Shown: in pieces, positions 1 through 8,278 of the stretch
How the letters are laid out: every line of letters begins with the position of its first letter
Position numbering within the stretch: position 1 is the stretch's first letter
NCBI RefSeq assembly: GCF_000225525.1
Contig: NZ_AGBF01000012.1
Coordinates: 21,286 to 85,285, forward strand
Origin: Streptomyces zinciresistens K42
GTDB lineage: Bacteria; Actinomycetota; Actinomycetes; Streptomycetales; Streptomycetaceae
Length of the DNA: 64,000 nucleotides
Direction of reading: 5' to 3'
Notes under the pieces: generated by a model
What the model was told of the DNA's origin: nothing
Database searches by the model: none
The model's input: the letters and a program-made list of their open reading frames with translations, nothing else
Position numbers and translations under genes: made by a program

Positions 1-8
1 GAGGCCCA

Positions 9-575
9 GTGAACTCCCGTAGGCCCGTGCTCGTGGTCGTCGACGTGCAGGCCGGCTTCATCAACGAGCACAGTCGAGGAGTCGTCCCCTTCGTCGTACG
101 CCTGGTCAAGGCGTGGGTCGCACTCGGTCAGCCGCTGGTCCTCACCCGCTTCTTCAATCCGCCGGATTCCCCCTACGAACAGATCACAGGCTGGACCGGG
201 CTTCGGAGCCCGGAGGAGCAGCACATCGTGGACGAGCTAGACCCGTTCGCAAAGGCCGCGGCCGCCGTCATCGACAAGCCCGGCTCCAGCGCCTTCACTC
301 AGGAGTTCAGCGCCCTGGTCAGGAAGGCCAACTGGACCGACATCGTGCTTGCTGGCATCGACACCGACGCCTGCGTCTACGACACCGCGCTCGCCGCGTA
401 CCACTCCGGCGTCCGCCCCTGGATCGTCACCGACGCCTGCGCTTCGACCGGCGGACCCGAATACCACGAAGCCGCCCTGCTGCTCGCAGGCCGAAACATC
501 AACCGACGGAACCTGCTGACAACCGAATCGCTGCTGTCGGGCAAAGGCGGCCCCCTGGAAGGAGGGGCGGCATGA
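9..575 (+). CDS. Isochorismatase-family cysteine hydrolase
   Basis: About 188 residues, the normal size for this family, so the gene is probably complete. A GAGG ribosome site at bases 1-4 supports the GTG at 9, although upstream sequence cannot be seen. The expected features are present: VVDVQ near the N-terminus (catalytic Asp), a DKPGSSAF segment (Lys region) and AGIDTDACVYDTA carrying the nucleophilic Cys. The family hydrolyses isochorismate, nicotinamide, N-carbamoyl compounds and similar amides; the substrate here cannot be read. The stop overlaps the next gene by four bases, so it is translationally coupled to a flavoprotein. Confidence 0.85.
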   Translation: MNSRRPVLVVVDVQAGFINEHSRGVVPFVVRLVKAWVALGQPLVLTRFFNPPDSPYEQITGWTGLRSPEEQHIVDELDPFAKAAAAVIDKPGSSAFTQEFSALVRKANWTDIVLAGIDTDACVYDTALAAYHSGVRPWIVTDACASTGGPEYHEAALLLAGRNINRRNLLTTESLLSGKGGPLEGGAA

Positions 576-1498
576 ACGCTCCCAGCCAGACCGACCTGCT
601 CATCGTTGGCGGCGGACCCGCGGGAGTCTCGGCCGCCCTGACCGCGGCCAGTCTCGGGATGCGCACCACCCTCGTGGAAGCCGAACGAATCGGCTCCAAG
701 CTTTACGCGATCGGCGCGTTGGACAACCTGGCCGGCGGCTGGACGAACGGCCCGCAGCTGGCCGAGGCACTCACTGCCGATATGGAACGGCTCGAAGCGA
801 CCGGGGCCTGCACGGTTGTTCTCGGACGGGCGGTTTCGGTCGGCGCCGATGAACAAGAAGCGCAGGTCCTGCTAGCAGACGGACGTGATCTCCGAGCCGC
901 CGCTGTCGTGGTTGCGACCGGCGTATCGACGATGGGAATTGCGGACGTCGACTGGGTCGACGCCCCTGGTCTTTCCCCTCTGGCACCTCTCTGGCGCACC
1001 ATGCCCAAGGCGCTGCAGGAGTGCGGTCGCATCGTGGTCGTGGGTGCAGACCGGCCGCTCGGCACGTGGCTGCGTGCTCACCCGGAAGCCGACGTGTCCC
1101 TCCACGTCCTCCACCCAGAGAGCGATCGGTACAAGACGGAAGAGGTGGCCGACGATCCGCGCGTCCATCTCGAAGAGACGACACATGCGACGGTCGTGCC
1201 GATTCCAGGAGGTGTTCGAGTAGCAGCCCAGCGGGCCGACGGAAGAGTCCACACCTTCGCCGCCGACGTCGTACTCATGAACGCTGGCTCGAAACCTGCT
1301 GGCCTTGCGGGGCTATACAGCGACACCGATGGCTACTGTCCGGCGGACGCCCAGGACCGGCGGATCATGATCGCCGGGGACTTGAAGAGTGCCAGAATGC
1401 AGCGGATCGCCATCGCAATGGGTGACGGACAACGCTGTGCCCTCATGCCGTACTACGAGAGGGCTCTACTACCCAGTAGGGAAGGGACAGATTCGTAA
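572..1498 (+). CDS. FAD-dependent oxidoreductase, thioredoxin-reductase-like
   Basis: About 308 residues with an N-terminal dinucleotide fold (VGGGPAGVSAALTAAS) and the C-terminal FAD motif seen as IMIAGDLKSARMQRIAIAMGDG, as in thioredoxin reductase and AhpF-like proteins. The redox CxxC expected in the central NADPH domain is missing, so it is unlikely to be a dithiol reductase; dehydrogenase or oxidase activity on a small molecule fits better. The ATG at 572 overlaps the hydrolase stop and follows a GGAGGGG ribosome site. The role of the hydrolase-flavoprotein pair is unknown. Confidence 0.8.
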   Translation: MNAPSQTDLLIVGGGPAGVSAALTAASLGMRTTLVEAERIGSKLYAIGALDNLAGGWTNGPQLAEALTADMERLEATGACTVVLGRAVSVGADEQEAQVLLADGRDLRAAAVVVATGVSTMGIADVDWVDAPGLSPLAPLWRTMPKALQECGRIVVVGADRPLGTWLRAHPEADVSLHVLHPESDRYKTEEVADDPRVHLEETTHATVVPIPGGVRVAAQRADGRVHTFAADVVLMNAGSKPAGLAGLYSDTDGYCPADAQDRRIMIAGDLKSARMQRIAIAMGDGQRCALMPYYERALLPSREGTDS

Positions 1499-1500
1499 GG

Positions 1501-1690
1501 TCAGTGCTCGCTGCGGAATGCATCCCGCACGATCGGACGAAAAAGACGCAGGTCAGCATCCCCCGCGTGCCGTTCGGGAGCGGCGACGAGGTCGGGCACG
1601 GAGTGCGTCGGCGCGGTCTCCGCGACGTCCCTCGGCAGCGGTACCGGGACGATCAGCTCGCTGTCCTCGACCTCCACCGGAGAGTAGTCA
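1501..1690 (-). pseudogene. C-terminal remnant of an unknown gene
   Basis: Read on the minus strand, this stretch gives an uninterrupted, protein-like reading frame of about 60 codons ending in TGA at 1501-1503. It includes PVEVEDSELIVPVPLPRDV and LFRPIVRDAFRSEH. No start codon is available, because an in-frame stop lies just upstream, inside the toxin-antitoxin promoter. It looks like the surviving tail of a gene whose front was replaced by the toxin-antitoxin module. No family was recognised. Confidence 0.4.
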
Positions 1691-1691
1691 G

Positions 1692-1717
1692 CCGAGTATG
1701 CTGTACGGCATACTCGG
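1692..1717. promoter_or_regulatory. Operator palindrome of the toxin-antitoxin operon
   Basis: CCGAGTATGC at 1692-1701 is mirrored perfectly by GCATACTCGG at 1708-1717, with a 6-base spacer. It ends four bases before the antitoxin ATG. This is the usual place for the autoregulatory operator of a toxin-antitoxin operon, bound by the antitoxin or the complex. A symmetric 10-bp arm is unlikely by chance. The binding partner is inferred. Confidence 0.7.
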
Positions 1718-1721
1718 GGTC

Positions 1722-1970
1722 ATGGCAGATACGAGCGTCAAGATCGACACGCACACCAGGGACACCTTGCAGTCTCTGGCCGCCGCTGCAGGACTCACGG
1801 TCAAGGCCTACCTCGCCAAGGTTGCTGATGAGAAGGAGCAGGAGCGGGCGCTGGATACGGCAACTGCTGCCTTCCGTCGCGTGATCGCAGAGCCCGGCAT
1901 CATGGAGGCTTTCGACGCCGAGTTCGGCGGGCTTCCGCCGGCCGCCCACAGCACCCCGCAGGCGGCCTGA
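1722..1970 (+). CDS. Antitoxin, ribbon-helix-helix type
   Basis: An 82-residue protein beginning MADTSVKIDTHTRDTLQSLA, a short beta strand followed by helices as in ribbon-helix-helix DNA-binding antitoxins. The C-terminal half (after EKEQERALDTATAAFRRVI) would be the toxin-neutralising tail. It sits directly behind a perfect palindrome, and its stop is three bases from the toxin start, the standard antitoxin-first order. It resembles antitoxins found next to Fic/Doc-type toxins in Streptomyces. Confidence 0.75.
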   Translation: MADTSVKIDTHTRDTLQSLAAAAGLTVKAYLAKVADEKEQERALDTATAAFRRVIAEPGIMEAFDAEFGGLPPAAHSTPQAA

Positions 1971-1973
1971 CCT

Positions 1974-2354
1974 GTGCCTGAGCTCTTCGTCGACTACCGG
2001 TGGTTTCTCGAGCGCCAGGAAGACATCCTGCGGCGTGACCTCACCGTGAATGACCTGTCCATTCTCGTGGGGATGGCACAGCGACACCGTGCGAACACTC
2101 CGCGTCTAGATCAGGCGGACCCAGATGCCTTCTGGCGAGCTGCGACCTTCCTTGAGGAGATCGTGCTCCTCCGGCCCCTGCCCGCTCGTAACGAGGTCTT
2201 CGCGTACGGCGTGGCCATCGCTTACCTGGAAGCCTCCGGGGAGCGCGTGGACCAGAAGTTCGAGCTCTGGCGCGATCTGATTCACGACGTTCGCGCCTTC
2301 CAGCTCGACAGCTATGGGATCGCTGAGAAGCTGCGAGCCTGGAAGACCGCGTGA
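1974..2354 (+). CDS. Doc/Fic-family toxin component with altered motif
   Basis: A 126-residue protein starting at GTG, three bases after the antitoxin. It resembles Streptomyces proteins annotated as the toxin of Fic-type toxin-antitoxin systems. Doc proteins phosphorylate EF-Tu through an HxFx(D/G)(A/G)NKR motif. Here the aligned segment reads RPLPARNEVFAYGVAIAYLEASG: the Asn and the following hydrophobic helix remain, but the catalytic His is Arg. Activity is therefore uncertain, and the protein may work differently or be inactive. Confidence 0.7.
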   Translation: MPELFVDYRWFLERQEDILRRDLTVNDLSILVGMAQRHRANTPRLDQADPDAFWRAATFLEEIVLLRPLPARNEVFAYGVAIAYLEASGERVDQKFELWRDLIHDVRAFQLDSYGIAEKLRAWKTA

Positions 2355-2414
2355 TTTTCATCCCCCAGAGATGAAGGGCGGCAGATTGGCGGCGCCGGCG
2401 GGGCGCCGCTGTCG

Positions 2415-2855
2415 CTACTCAGGCTTAGGCCTGCCCGCAGCGAGGGCCGGAGCGATGCGTGCACACCTGGCTGCGTACTCCGGCAGGTGTAGGGCCTCGA
2501 ACTCGACTGCGTCCCAGTTCTCCGGCCGGACCTCACCGTGTGGCCATACGTACGCCCACCCGCGGGTCCCGGAGGAGAGGGTCAGTGCCTGCAGCTCGTA
2601 CCGGTCATCCTCGAATGCGTCGAGGATCTTCCACTCTCTGCTTCTGAGGTCGGTCAGCACCATGCCGTCCGCCGCGACGTCGGGCGCCGAGACGAGGCCG
2701 GGGTAGACCCGGCCCTCGAGCGCAGCAGCGCGCCAACCGGACAGGGACGCCGGGACTCGGGCGGGTATCCGCCCCAGCAGGGCTTCAAGGACGGTACCGA
2801 AGCGAAGTGTGCCGTAGCAGAACAGGACGTCTGGGCCCGCGGCTAGCCGGTCCAC
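2415..2855 (-). CDS. Gamma-glutamylcyclotransferase-family protein
   Basis: About 146 residues with the family signature VLFCYGTLRFG near the N-terminus and a C-terminal strand region (RGWAYVWPHGE). The family (AIG2/GGCT fold) removes gamma-glutamyl groups as 5-oxoproline from peptides or amines. The GTG start directly abuts the stop of the upstream phosphotransferase gene (TAGGTG), so the two form an operon on the minus strand. The substrate cannot be deduced. Confidence 0.8.
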   Translation of the reverse strand: MDRLAAGPDVLFCYGTLRFGTVLEALLGRIPARVPASLSGWRAAALEGRVYPGLVSAPDVAADGMVLTDLRSREWKILDAFEDDRYELQALTLSSGTRGWAYVWPHGEVRPENWDAVEFEALHLPEYAARCARIAPALAAGRPKPE

Positions 2856-3746
2856 CTACAGGATTCCCTTCCAGTTCCAAGGGCGAGGGCCTCTGCGGCC
2901 ACGCAGGCAGTCGACCCGGTGCTGAGCCTGCTCGGCCCATCCGGGGTGGCTCGCTGCGTGCTGGGCTGCGTACGTCACCATGCGAAGTTCCCGAGCCCCT
3001 GCGAGGATCCCGTACCCGTCCCACTCGGTGACGTCGTACCCGTAGGTCTCGCAGAACGTGTCGTACTCCGTTGCAGTGACGGCGCCAGTCGTCTTCGCGC
3101 GAACGGCCGTTGAGACGAGATCCCATTCCGGCGGCCCCAGGGAGAATCGCTCAAGGTCCATGATCCGTCGGCCGCCACCGATGAGCCGGACCAGGTTGCC
3201 GGGCCAGGCATCGCCATGAACGGCGCAGTCACGTCGGCCGGCTGGCCGGTCCGCCCAGGCGGCCTCGAGTTCCTGGTGGAGCCCGTGCAGCCATGAGACG
3301 TCCGCCCGGTCCAATGTCGCTGCTGCCTCCAGCCGCTCGCTGATCCGGACGAACGGTCTGAGGTGCCCGAGATCGAAGTCGGGGGCAGGCAGCGTATGGA
3401 GTTGCAGCAGCAGCTGCGCGACATCGGTGGTCGTGCCGTGCTCGTGGGGCGGGAGTTCTTCCCAGAAGGTCACCGGGCAGCTGTCCACTTCGACCGGCTG
3501 GGGAACGTCGACCAGGCGCACGGCCGGCACGTTGTTCTCGGCGAGCCAGCGCGCTACACGTACCTCCCGTCGCGCAGCGGAGGCCTGTCCCTCCCGGGCG
3601 ACGCGCACTATCACCTGCTGCCCAGGAAGCCGCCAGATCTGGTTCTCTGCCAGCCGTACCGGCTCCGCACGATCGGCAGCCAACCCCGCACCGGCACAAG
3701 CCTGTTCGAGTACGTGCCGGGCACGTGCTACTGCCGACGTCGTCAT
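2856..3746 (-). CDS. APH-family (aminoglycoside/choline kinase-like) phosphotransferase
   Basis: A protein of 296 residues with the kinase signature VHGDAWPGNLV (Brenner motif with catalytic Asp) followed by the metal-binding segment MDLERFSLGPPEWDL. The N-terminal lobe has a VIVRVA strand as in ATP-binding lobes. The family phosphorylates hydroxyls of small molecules, including aminoglycosides and sugars; nothing here fixes the substrate. The start overlaps the stop of the upstream regulator by four bases. Confidence 0.8.
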   Translation of the reverse strand: MTTSAVARARHVLEQACAGAGLAADRAEPVRLAENQIWRLPGQQVIVRVAREGQASAARREVRVARWLAENNVPAVRLVDVPQPVEVDSCPVTFWEELPPHEHGTTTDVAQLLLQLHTLPAPDFDLGHLRPFVRISERLEAAATLDRADVSWLHGLHQELEAAWADRPAGRRDCAVHGDAWPGNLVRLIGGGRRIMDLERFSLGPPEWDLVSTAVRAKTTGAVTATEYDTFCETYGYDVTEWDGYGILAGARELRMVTYAAQHAASHPGWAEQAQHRVDCLRGRRGPRPWNWKGIL

Positions 3747-5188
3747 GCTGAGACCGTAGCGGCGATGCGCTCCCGCAACCCTGCCGCTTCCGGAATGGTG
3801 GGGTGCTTGGCAGCAAACGCCCCTAGCTGACGAAGGTCATCGGCGGCACGTCGAGATGTGAGCTGGCCAGCTTCATCAAGAGCCTCGTGGCCGATCGCGG
3901 CGGCTTGCCGAGGATCTCCCGTCGCCATGATGAGCGCAGCGAGCTTGGTTCGCGAGATCGCCCGGGACCGCTTCCAGGCGTCGCCATGTCCCCGCACGGC
4001 GGTCGCGAAGCGGCGCGCAGCCCGGCCGGGGTCCTGGCCTTCGCCAACGACGAGATCAAATAGAGCGTGCGCGGTATCGCCATTGTGCTGCGCCTCGTCG
4101 TAGTAGGCCATCCACGCCGGGTCTTCCTGAGGGCGTGCCTGTTCGAATGCCTCGTCGGACTGGCCGACGGCCGCCATGCAGTCTCGGACATTCCCCATCT
4201 TTCCGAACGCCCTGGCCCGCGCCGTGTGCAGCATGGCCCGTTCGGTGGCCGTGATCCGGTCGGAGCGCACCAGGCCCTTCTCTGCGTAGGTGAGTCCGTC
4301 GTCCGCTTCGCCCTTCCAGACGGCTTGCCGGGCGAGGAGACTGTAGGTCTTCGCGCGCAGGTGCCAGTCTCCTGCTTCTTCTGCGCAATCGGCGGCGAAG
4401 GTAAAGGTCTGGGTGGCGTAAGCGTGCCGGTAGGCGTCAAAGGCTGAGGCTCCGACGACGATCCCGAGTCGAGAGACCGCGGCGAAGAGTTCTGCGCGCA
4501 GATGCTCCGGGCATTGCACCTGGAGGAGCCCGGCAGCCCACTGCATGGCCGGGCTGGCGACTTCGCTGACCAGGCCGCCGCCGCCGAGCTTGTTGTCGAG
4601 CCCGCTGATGACTGTGGCGACTTCCTGCACCTCTCCGATGGTGCGCATGCCAATGGAGTCGGGCAGCGTCAGGCCTGGCGGGGCGAACGCCTGCATGAGG
4701 TCTATGGGGGCAAGGGCGGCGAGGCCGCCTTGGAGGAATCGCCGTCGGTACACGGGCTCATGGCTCCCAGGGCGAGGAGGTACATCGTCTCTGCCCAGGA
4801 TGCGGCCTGCGTGCACCTGAATCGCTCCCTCCGCACGGCCCGAGGAGCGTTTATCGGCATCAGCGCGTTTCTTTTCGGCATCCCCTTTACCAAAGGCCAT
4901 AGGCCACGCGCGGTCGAAGACGCCCCCGGTGTCGAGGACTTTGTCGAACTGTTGCGCCACTTCGCGCTGCAGGGAGGGGTACTTGGCCTTCTCGATCATC
5001 AGGATCATGTCGTCGCTGACCTGGGCTAACCGCCCCAGCGCCCTTGCCGACAGGCCGTGTTCCTTGCGGCGGTGGCGCAGTTCAGAGCCGAACCAGTCCT
5101 GCGGTGATTCTTCTGGCTTCAGCTGTTTCTCTGGCTGCGGCATCTCCGGTCCCGTCGCTGTCATGCCGAACTTTCTGGCTTTCGGCAT
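3743..5188 (-). CDS. Helix-turn-helix regulator with C-terminal TPR-like repeats
   Basis: About 481 residues. Residues around 30-95 form an XRE-type helix-turn-helix (GSELRHRRKEHGLSARALGRL, then VSDDMILMIEKAKYPS). A linker contains the RRRFLQGGLAALA segment often seen in Streptomyces XRE-TPR proteins, and the rest is helical repeats (DWHLRAKTYSLLARQAVW and similar). The ATG at 5188 was chosen over an internal one at 5164 because a GAG ribosome-site core precedes it. It is divergent from the HATPase gene at 5306, an arrangement common in Streptomyces regulator pairs, and heads the operon with the phosphotransferase. Confidence 0.8.
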   Translation of the reverse strand: MPKARKFGMTATGPEMPQPEKQLKPEESPQDWFGSELRHRRKEHGLSARALGRLAQVSDDMILMIEKAKYPSLQREVAQQFDKVLDTGGVFDRAWPMAFGKGDAEKKRADADKRSSGRAEGAIQVHAGRILGRDDVPPRPGSHEPVYRRRFLQGGLAALAPIDLMQAFAPPGLTLPDSIGMRTIGEVQEVATVISGLDNKLGGGGLVSEVASPAMQWAAGLLQVQCPEHLRAELFAAVSRLGIVVGASAFDAYRHAYATQTFTFAADCAEEAGDWHLRAKTYSLLARQAVWKGEADDGLTYAEKGLVRSDRITATERAMLHTARARAFGKMGNVRDCMAAVGQSDEAFEQARPQEDPAWMAYYDEAQHNGDTAHALFDLVVGEGQDPGRAARRFATAVRGHGDAWKRSRAISRTKLAALIMATGDPRQAAAIGHEALDEAGQLTSRRAADDLRQLGAFAAKHPTIPEAAGLRERIAATVSA

Positions 5189-5305
5189 CAGGCTCTGCAC
5201 GCCCGCGCCGCGCTCTGCCTGAATGGTTGCTGATCGGTTCGGTCCCAGTACACACCGCAACCGTCCCCTGATGAAGGGGATTCCGGCACAACGGACGGAG
5301 CATCG

Positions 5306-5788
5306 ATGAGCGCGCTTCTCGAGACCCCCCAGGCGGGCGGACCGGCTCGCGCGATGTCCAGAGGAAGCCGCCGCCAGTACGAAGCGACGTTCGATGTGGT
5401 GGCCGAGGACCTTGCGACCGTGCGGTCCATCGTGCGGGGACACCTTCGGTGGTGGCGCGCCGGGGAGGACACGGTCGACCGCGTCCTCTTCGCCGTCAAC
5501 GAGCTGCTGACGAACGTGCTGGAGCACACCGCTCCTGATGACAGCGGGCGCCGCCAGGCGGACATTCTCGTGCAGCGCGTTCCCGGCGGCGTCACCGCAG
5601 TGGTGCGTGACAGCGATCCGAGTCCCTTGGAGCGGCGGAACGCACGGCCGCTTGATGAGAGCGGCCGCGGACTGGCTCTCGTGCGTGCCCTGGTCGACGA
5701 ATCGTCGGTCTCGAAAACGGATGCCGGCAAAGACGTCTGGTTCTTCGTCGCCGACCAGGAGTCCGAGGGTCGTACGGAGGAGCCGTGA
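5306..5788 (+). CDS. ATP-binding protein of the HATPase (RsbW-like anti-sigma) type
   Basis: A protein of 160 residues with the GHKL ATPase N-box NELLTNVLEHTAP and a G-box-like ESGRGLALVRALVDE. It has no other domain, as in the stand-alone serine kinase/anti-sigma proteins that are abundant in Streptomyces. Divergent from the XRE regulator at 5188, a recurrent pairing in the genus. It overlaps the next gene by four bases. Its partner sigma or anti-anti-sigma factor is not in the window. Confidence 0.8.
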   Translation: MSALLETPQAGGPARAMSRGSRRQYEATFDVVAEDLATVRSIVRGHLRWWRAGEDTVDRVLFAVNELLTNVLEHTAPDDSGRRQADILVQRVPGGVTAVVRDSDPSPLERRNARPLDESGRGLALVRALVDESSVSKTDAGKDVWFFVADQESEGRTEEP

Positions 5789-6495
5789 CCTTCCCATCCC
5801 TCAGACTCTCGTACAACCCACGAGCCATCGAGCCGACAGACAAGAACCTCTCCCTGGTCCCCTACATCACACAGAGGACAGGGGAGGACGCAGCCCCGGA
5901 CAACCTCATCATCACCCGGCACCCGACGGGCCTGCGGCTCTGCTACGCGGACGAGGACCCGCGGGACCGCGACCCGCGCGGCGCCCTGTGGGCTCGGTGC
6001 GGCTGGAACCCCGTTGATGCCCAGGGCCGGATCACCGGTGAGCCGCAGTGGAAGCTGATACACCCCCACCGACAGATGGTGTGCATGCAGACGATGCTCT
6101 GCCAGGTCTGCACCCGGCCCGCCCGCACGCCGCTCGGGTTCATCTTCCTCGCCGGCCCCCGGGACTACGATCCATCCCAGCCGAGCATCCTCACGAACCA
6201 GCCGCCCGTGTGCCGCAGGCACGCCCGTGCCGCCGCGAGGCTCTGCAAGCACCTGGAGAACGACCCCATGGTGTTCCTGGCCAGGAGCGCGCCCCTTTAC
6301 GGCGTTGACGGCACGCTGTACGGGCGTGACGGACGAGGCGGTGTGAAGGTCGTCGCGCAGCCCGAAGCACCGCTGCCCTACGGCCACCCGAACATCGGAA
6401 CGTTCCTGGCCTCGCAGCTCGTTCGCCGCCTCCAGTCGTTCCGCGTCGTTGGCTTGCTCGAACTACTCAAGGAGCTGGCCACATCCGCCGCCTAG
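5785..6495 (+). CDS. Conserved hypothetical protein with cysteine/histidine motifs
   Basis: A protein of 236 residues with no recognised domain. It contains CQVC near residue 110 and CRRHARAAARLCKHL near residue 150, which together could bind a metal. Proteins of this shape occur beside HATPase genes in Streptomyces, but the function is unknown. The GTG at 5785 overlaps the HATPase stop by four bases, so the two are translated together. Confidence 0.6.
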   Translation: MTFPSLRLSYNPRAIEPTDKNLSLVPYITQRTGEDAAPDNLIITRHPTGLRLCYADEDPRDRDPRGALWARCGWNPVDAQGRITGEPQWKLIHPHRQMVCMQTMLCQVCTRPARTPLGFIFLAGPRDYDPSQPSILTNQPPVCRRHARAAARLCKHLENDPMVFLARSAPLYGVDGTLYGRDGRGGVKVVAQPEAPLPYGHPNIGTFLASQLVRRLQSFRVVGLLELLKELATSAA

Positions 6496-6652
6496 ACCCC
6501 CTGCCCGGTCGCCGCACGACACTGGCTCTGCGGCCATCGGGCAGGCAGCAGTCCCCACCCCTCTCCCGCTGTGACGCCTGGGACCAGTTGGGCACCGCGG
6601 CCGTGCCGCCCGGCCTGCCTACCTCCCCCGAACCAGAAACGGACCCCACCCT

Positions 6653-7255
6653 GTGGTGACTTCCTCCTCCCAGCCCCATCGGATCGCTGTGCTCGGCACC
6701 CACTCAACGGGCAAGACGACGCTCCTGAATCGCATAGAGAAGGAGCTGCGCGGCCACGGCGTCACGGTGACGCGCGCCGGGCAGCCCGGCAAGCGCATCG
6801 CCGCGGCGGGCCTGCCCGCGATGCAGCACCACACCGCCCAGTCCACCGAGCGGATCATCGCCCAGGGCATCCTCGACGAGACCAACGCCGCCGCTCAGGG
6901 CGCTGATGTCGTCCTCATCGACCACGCCGCCCACGAAGCCATTGCCTACTTCGAGGCCGCCATGGCGTTCCGGGCCGAGACCCCGACCCGGCGCGAACGT
7001 GATCGCCTGCTGACCCTCGCCTCCACGCAGCTCCCCAAGTACGACCTGCTGTTCGCGACCGTGCTCGACGAGAGCGTGCCCGTCGACACCAGCCACGACT
7101 ACGACGTTCACTTCCGGCGCCTCGTCGACGACCGCGTGCACCGCCTCCTGGCCAACGACGTCATCCCCCACCAGCGGGTGACCAGCGACCCCGACAGCCA
7201 GGCCCACGCCGTAGACATCGCCGTTCAGCGCTGCCTGAAGGAGGAGCTCGTATGA
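6653..7255 (+). CDS. P-loop NTPase, kinase-like (AAA_28 type)
   Basis: A protein of 200 residues with a Walker A motif GTHSTGKTT at about residues 15-23 and a Walker-B-like VVLIDHAAHEA near residue 88. The fold resembles the small NTPase/nucleotide-kinase group that includes NadR kinase domains. It may phosphorylate a nucleoside or similar metabolite, consistent with the two thymidylate-kinase-like genes downstream. Two adjacent GTG codons (6653, 6656) could be the start. Its stop overlaps the aldo/keto reductase start by four bases. Confidence 0.7.
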   Translation: MVTSSSQPHRIAVLGTHSTGKTTLLNRIEKELRGHGVTVTRAGQPGKRIAAAGLPAMQHHTAQSTERIIAQGILDETNAAAQGADVVLIDHAAHEAIAYFEAAMAFRAETPTRRERDRLLTLASTQLPKYDLLFATVLDESVPVDTSHDYDVHFRRLVDDRVHRLLANDVIPHQRVTSDPDSQAHAVDIAVQRCLKEELV

Positions 7256-8022
7256 GTCCCGGCGGCAGCATCACCATCGCCGGGAAGACCGTCTCCCGCC
7301 TCGGCTTCGGCACCATGCACCTGACCGGCCCCGGCACGTGGGGCGACCCGGACGACCGCGACACCGCGCTCAGCGTGCTTCGACAGGCCGTCCACACCCA
7401 CGGCATCAGCCACATCGACACCGCCGACGCCTACGGCCCCCACACCGTCGAACACCTCATCCGCGAAGCGCTGTACCCCTACCCCGAGCACGTGCTGATC
7501 GCGACGAAGGTCGGCATGGTCCGCCCCGCCGCTGGTCAGTGGAAGCCGCTCGGCAACCCCTTCTACCTGCGGGCTTGCGTCGAAGCGAGCCTCCGCCGCC
7601 TGAAGGTGGAACGGCTGGAGCTGTGCTACCTGCACCGCATCGACCCCGAGGTCTCGCGCGACGACCAGATCGCCGTCATGCAAGCCCTCCAGGACGAGGG
7701 GAAGATCGGGCACATCGGCCTGTCGAAGGTCATGCCCGAGGACATCCGGTACGTGCTCAAGTACCGGCCCGTCGCCGCGGTGCAGAACGTGCTGAACACC
7801 ACCGACCGCAACGACGACGCCGTGGAGATGTGCCGCGACCTGGGCATGCCATACGTGGCCTGCCGGCCGCTGGACGGTGGCCTCCTGGCCCGAGTCCACG
7901 GGGCCGCCGCCCCGCTGCACTGGCTCCTCTCCCGGAGCTCTAACGTCGCCCCCATCCCTAGCACCAGCCAGCCCCGGCACCTCCACGAGATCGTGGCCGC
8001 CGTGCAGGACGGTCCGGTCTGA
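7252..8022 (+). CDS. Aldo/keto reductase
   Basis: A protein of 256 residues showing the catalytic tetrad: Asp56 and Tyr61 in HIDTADAYG, Lys86 in IATKVG and His128 in CYLHRID. The GLS and late cofactor-binding segments (WLLSRSSNVAPIPSTSQP) are also present. Such enzymes reduce aldehydes or ketones with NAD(P)H; in biosynthetic clusters they often reduce sugar or nucleoside carbonyls. It is co-translated with the P-loop NTPase, and the pair may belong to the cluster starting at 10 kb. Confidence 0.85.
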   Translation: MSPGGSITIAGKTVSRLGFGTMHLTGPGTWGDPDDRDTALSVLRQAVHTHGISHIDTADAYGPHTVEHLIREALYPYPEHVLIATKVGMVRPAAGQWKPLGNPFYLRACVEASLRRLKVERLELCYLHRIDPEVSRDDQIAVMQALQDEGKIGHIGLSKVMPEDIRYVLKYRPVAAVQNVLNTTDRNDDAVEMCRDLGMPYVACRPLDGGLLARVHGAAAPLHWLLSRSSNVAPIPSTSQPRHLHEIVAAVQDGPV

Positions 8023-8278
8023 TGCCCACCGCAATGGCCACCGCCCCGCAGCGCCGTCATTTCGGCTGACAGGTCGACCTGGTACGCCGCGTCGCGCTCG
8101 GGCCGGGTTCCCGAGCTGGGCACAGTTCATCGGCGCGCACGGCGGCACCAAGCCAGTAGCAGCCTGGGGCACCTCTGGAAACCGTGTCGAACTCGGTCAT
8201 TCACGCCAAAGCGCAGACAGAGGGGGTTGAGAAGAAATGAAATGGCCCACCGGTGTCACCTACTCAGCTGGGCCCGGT

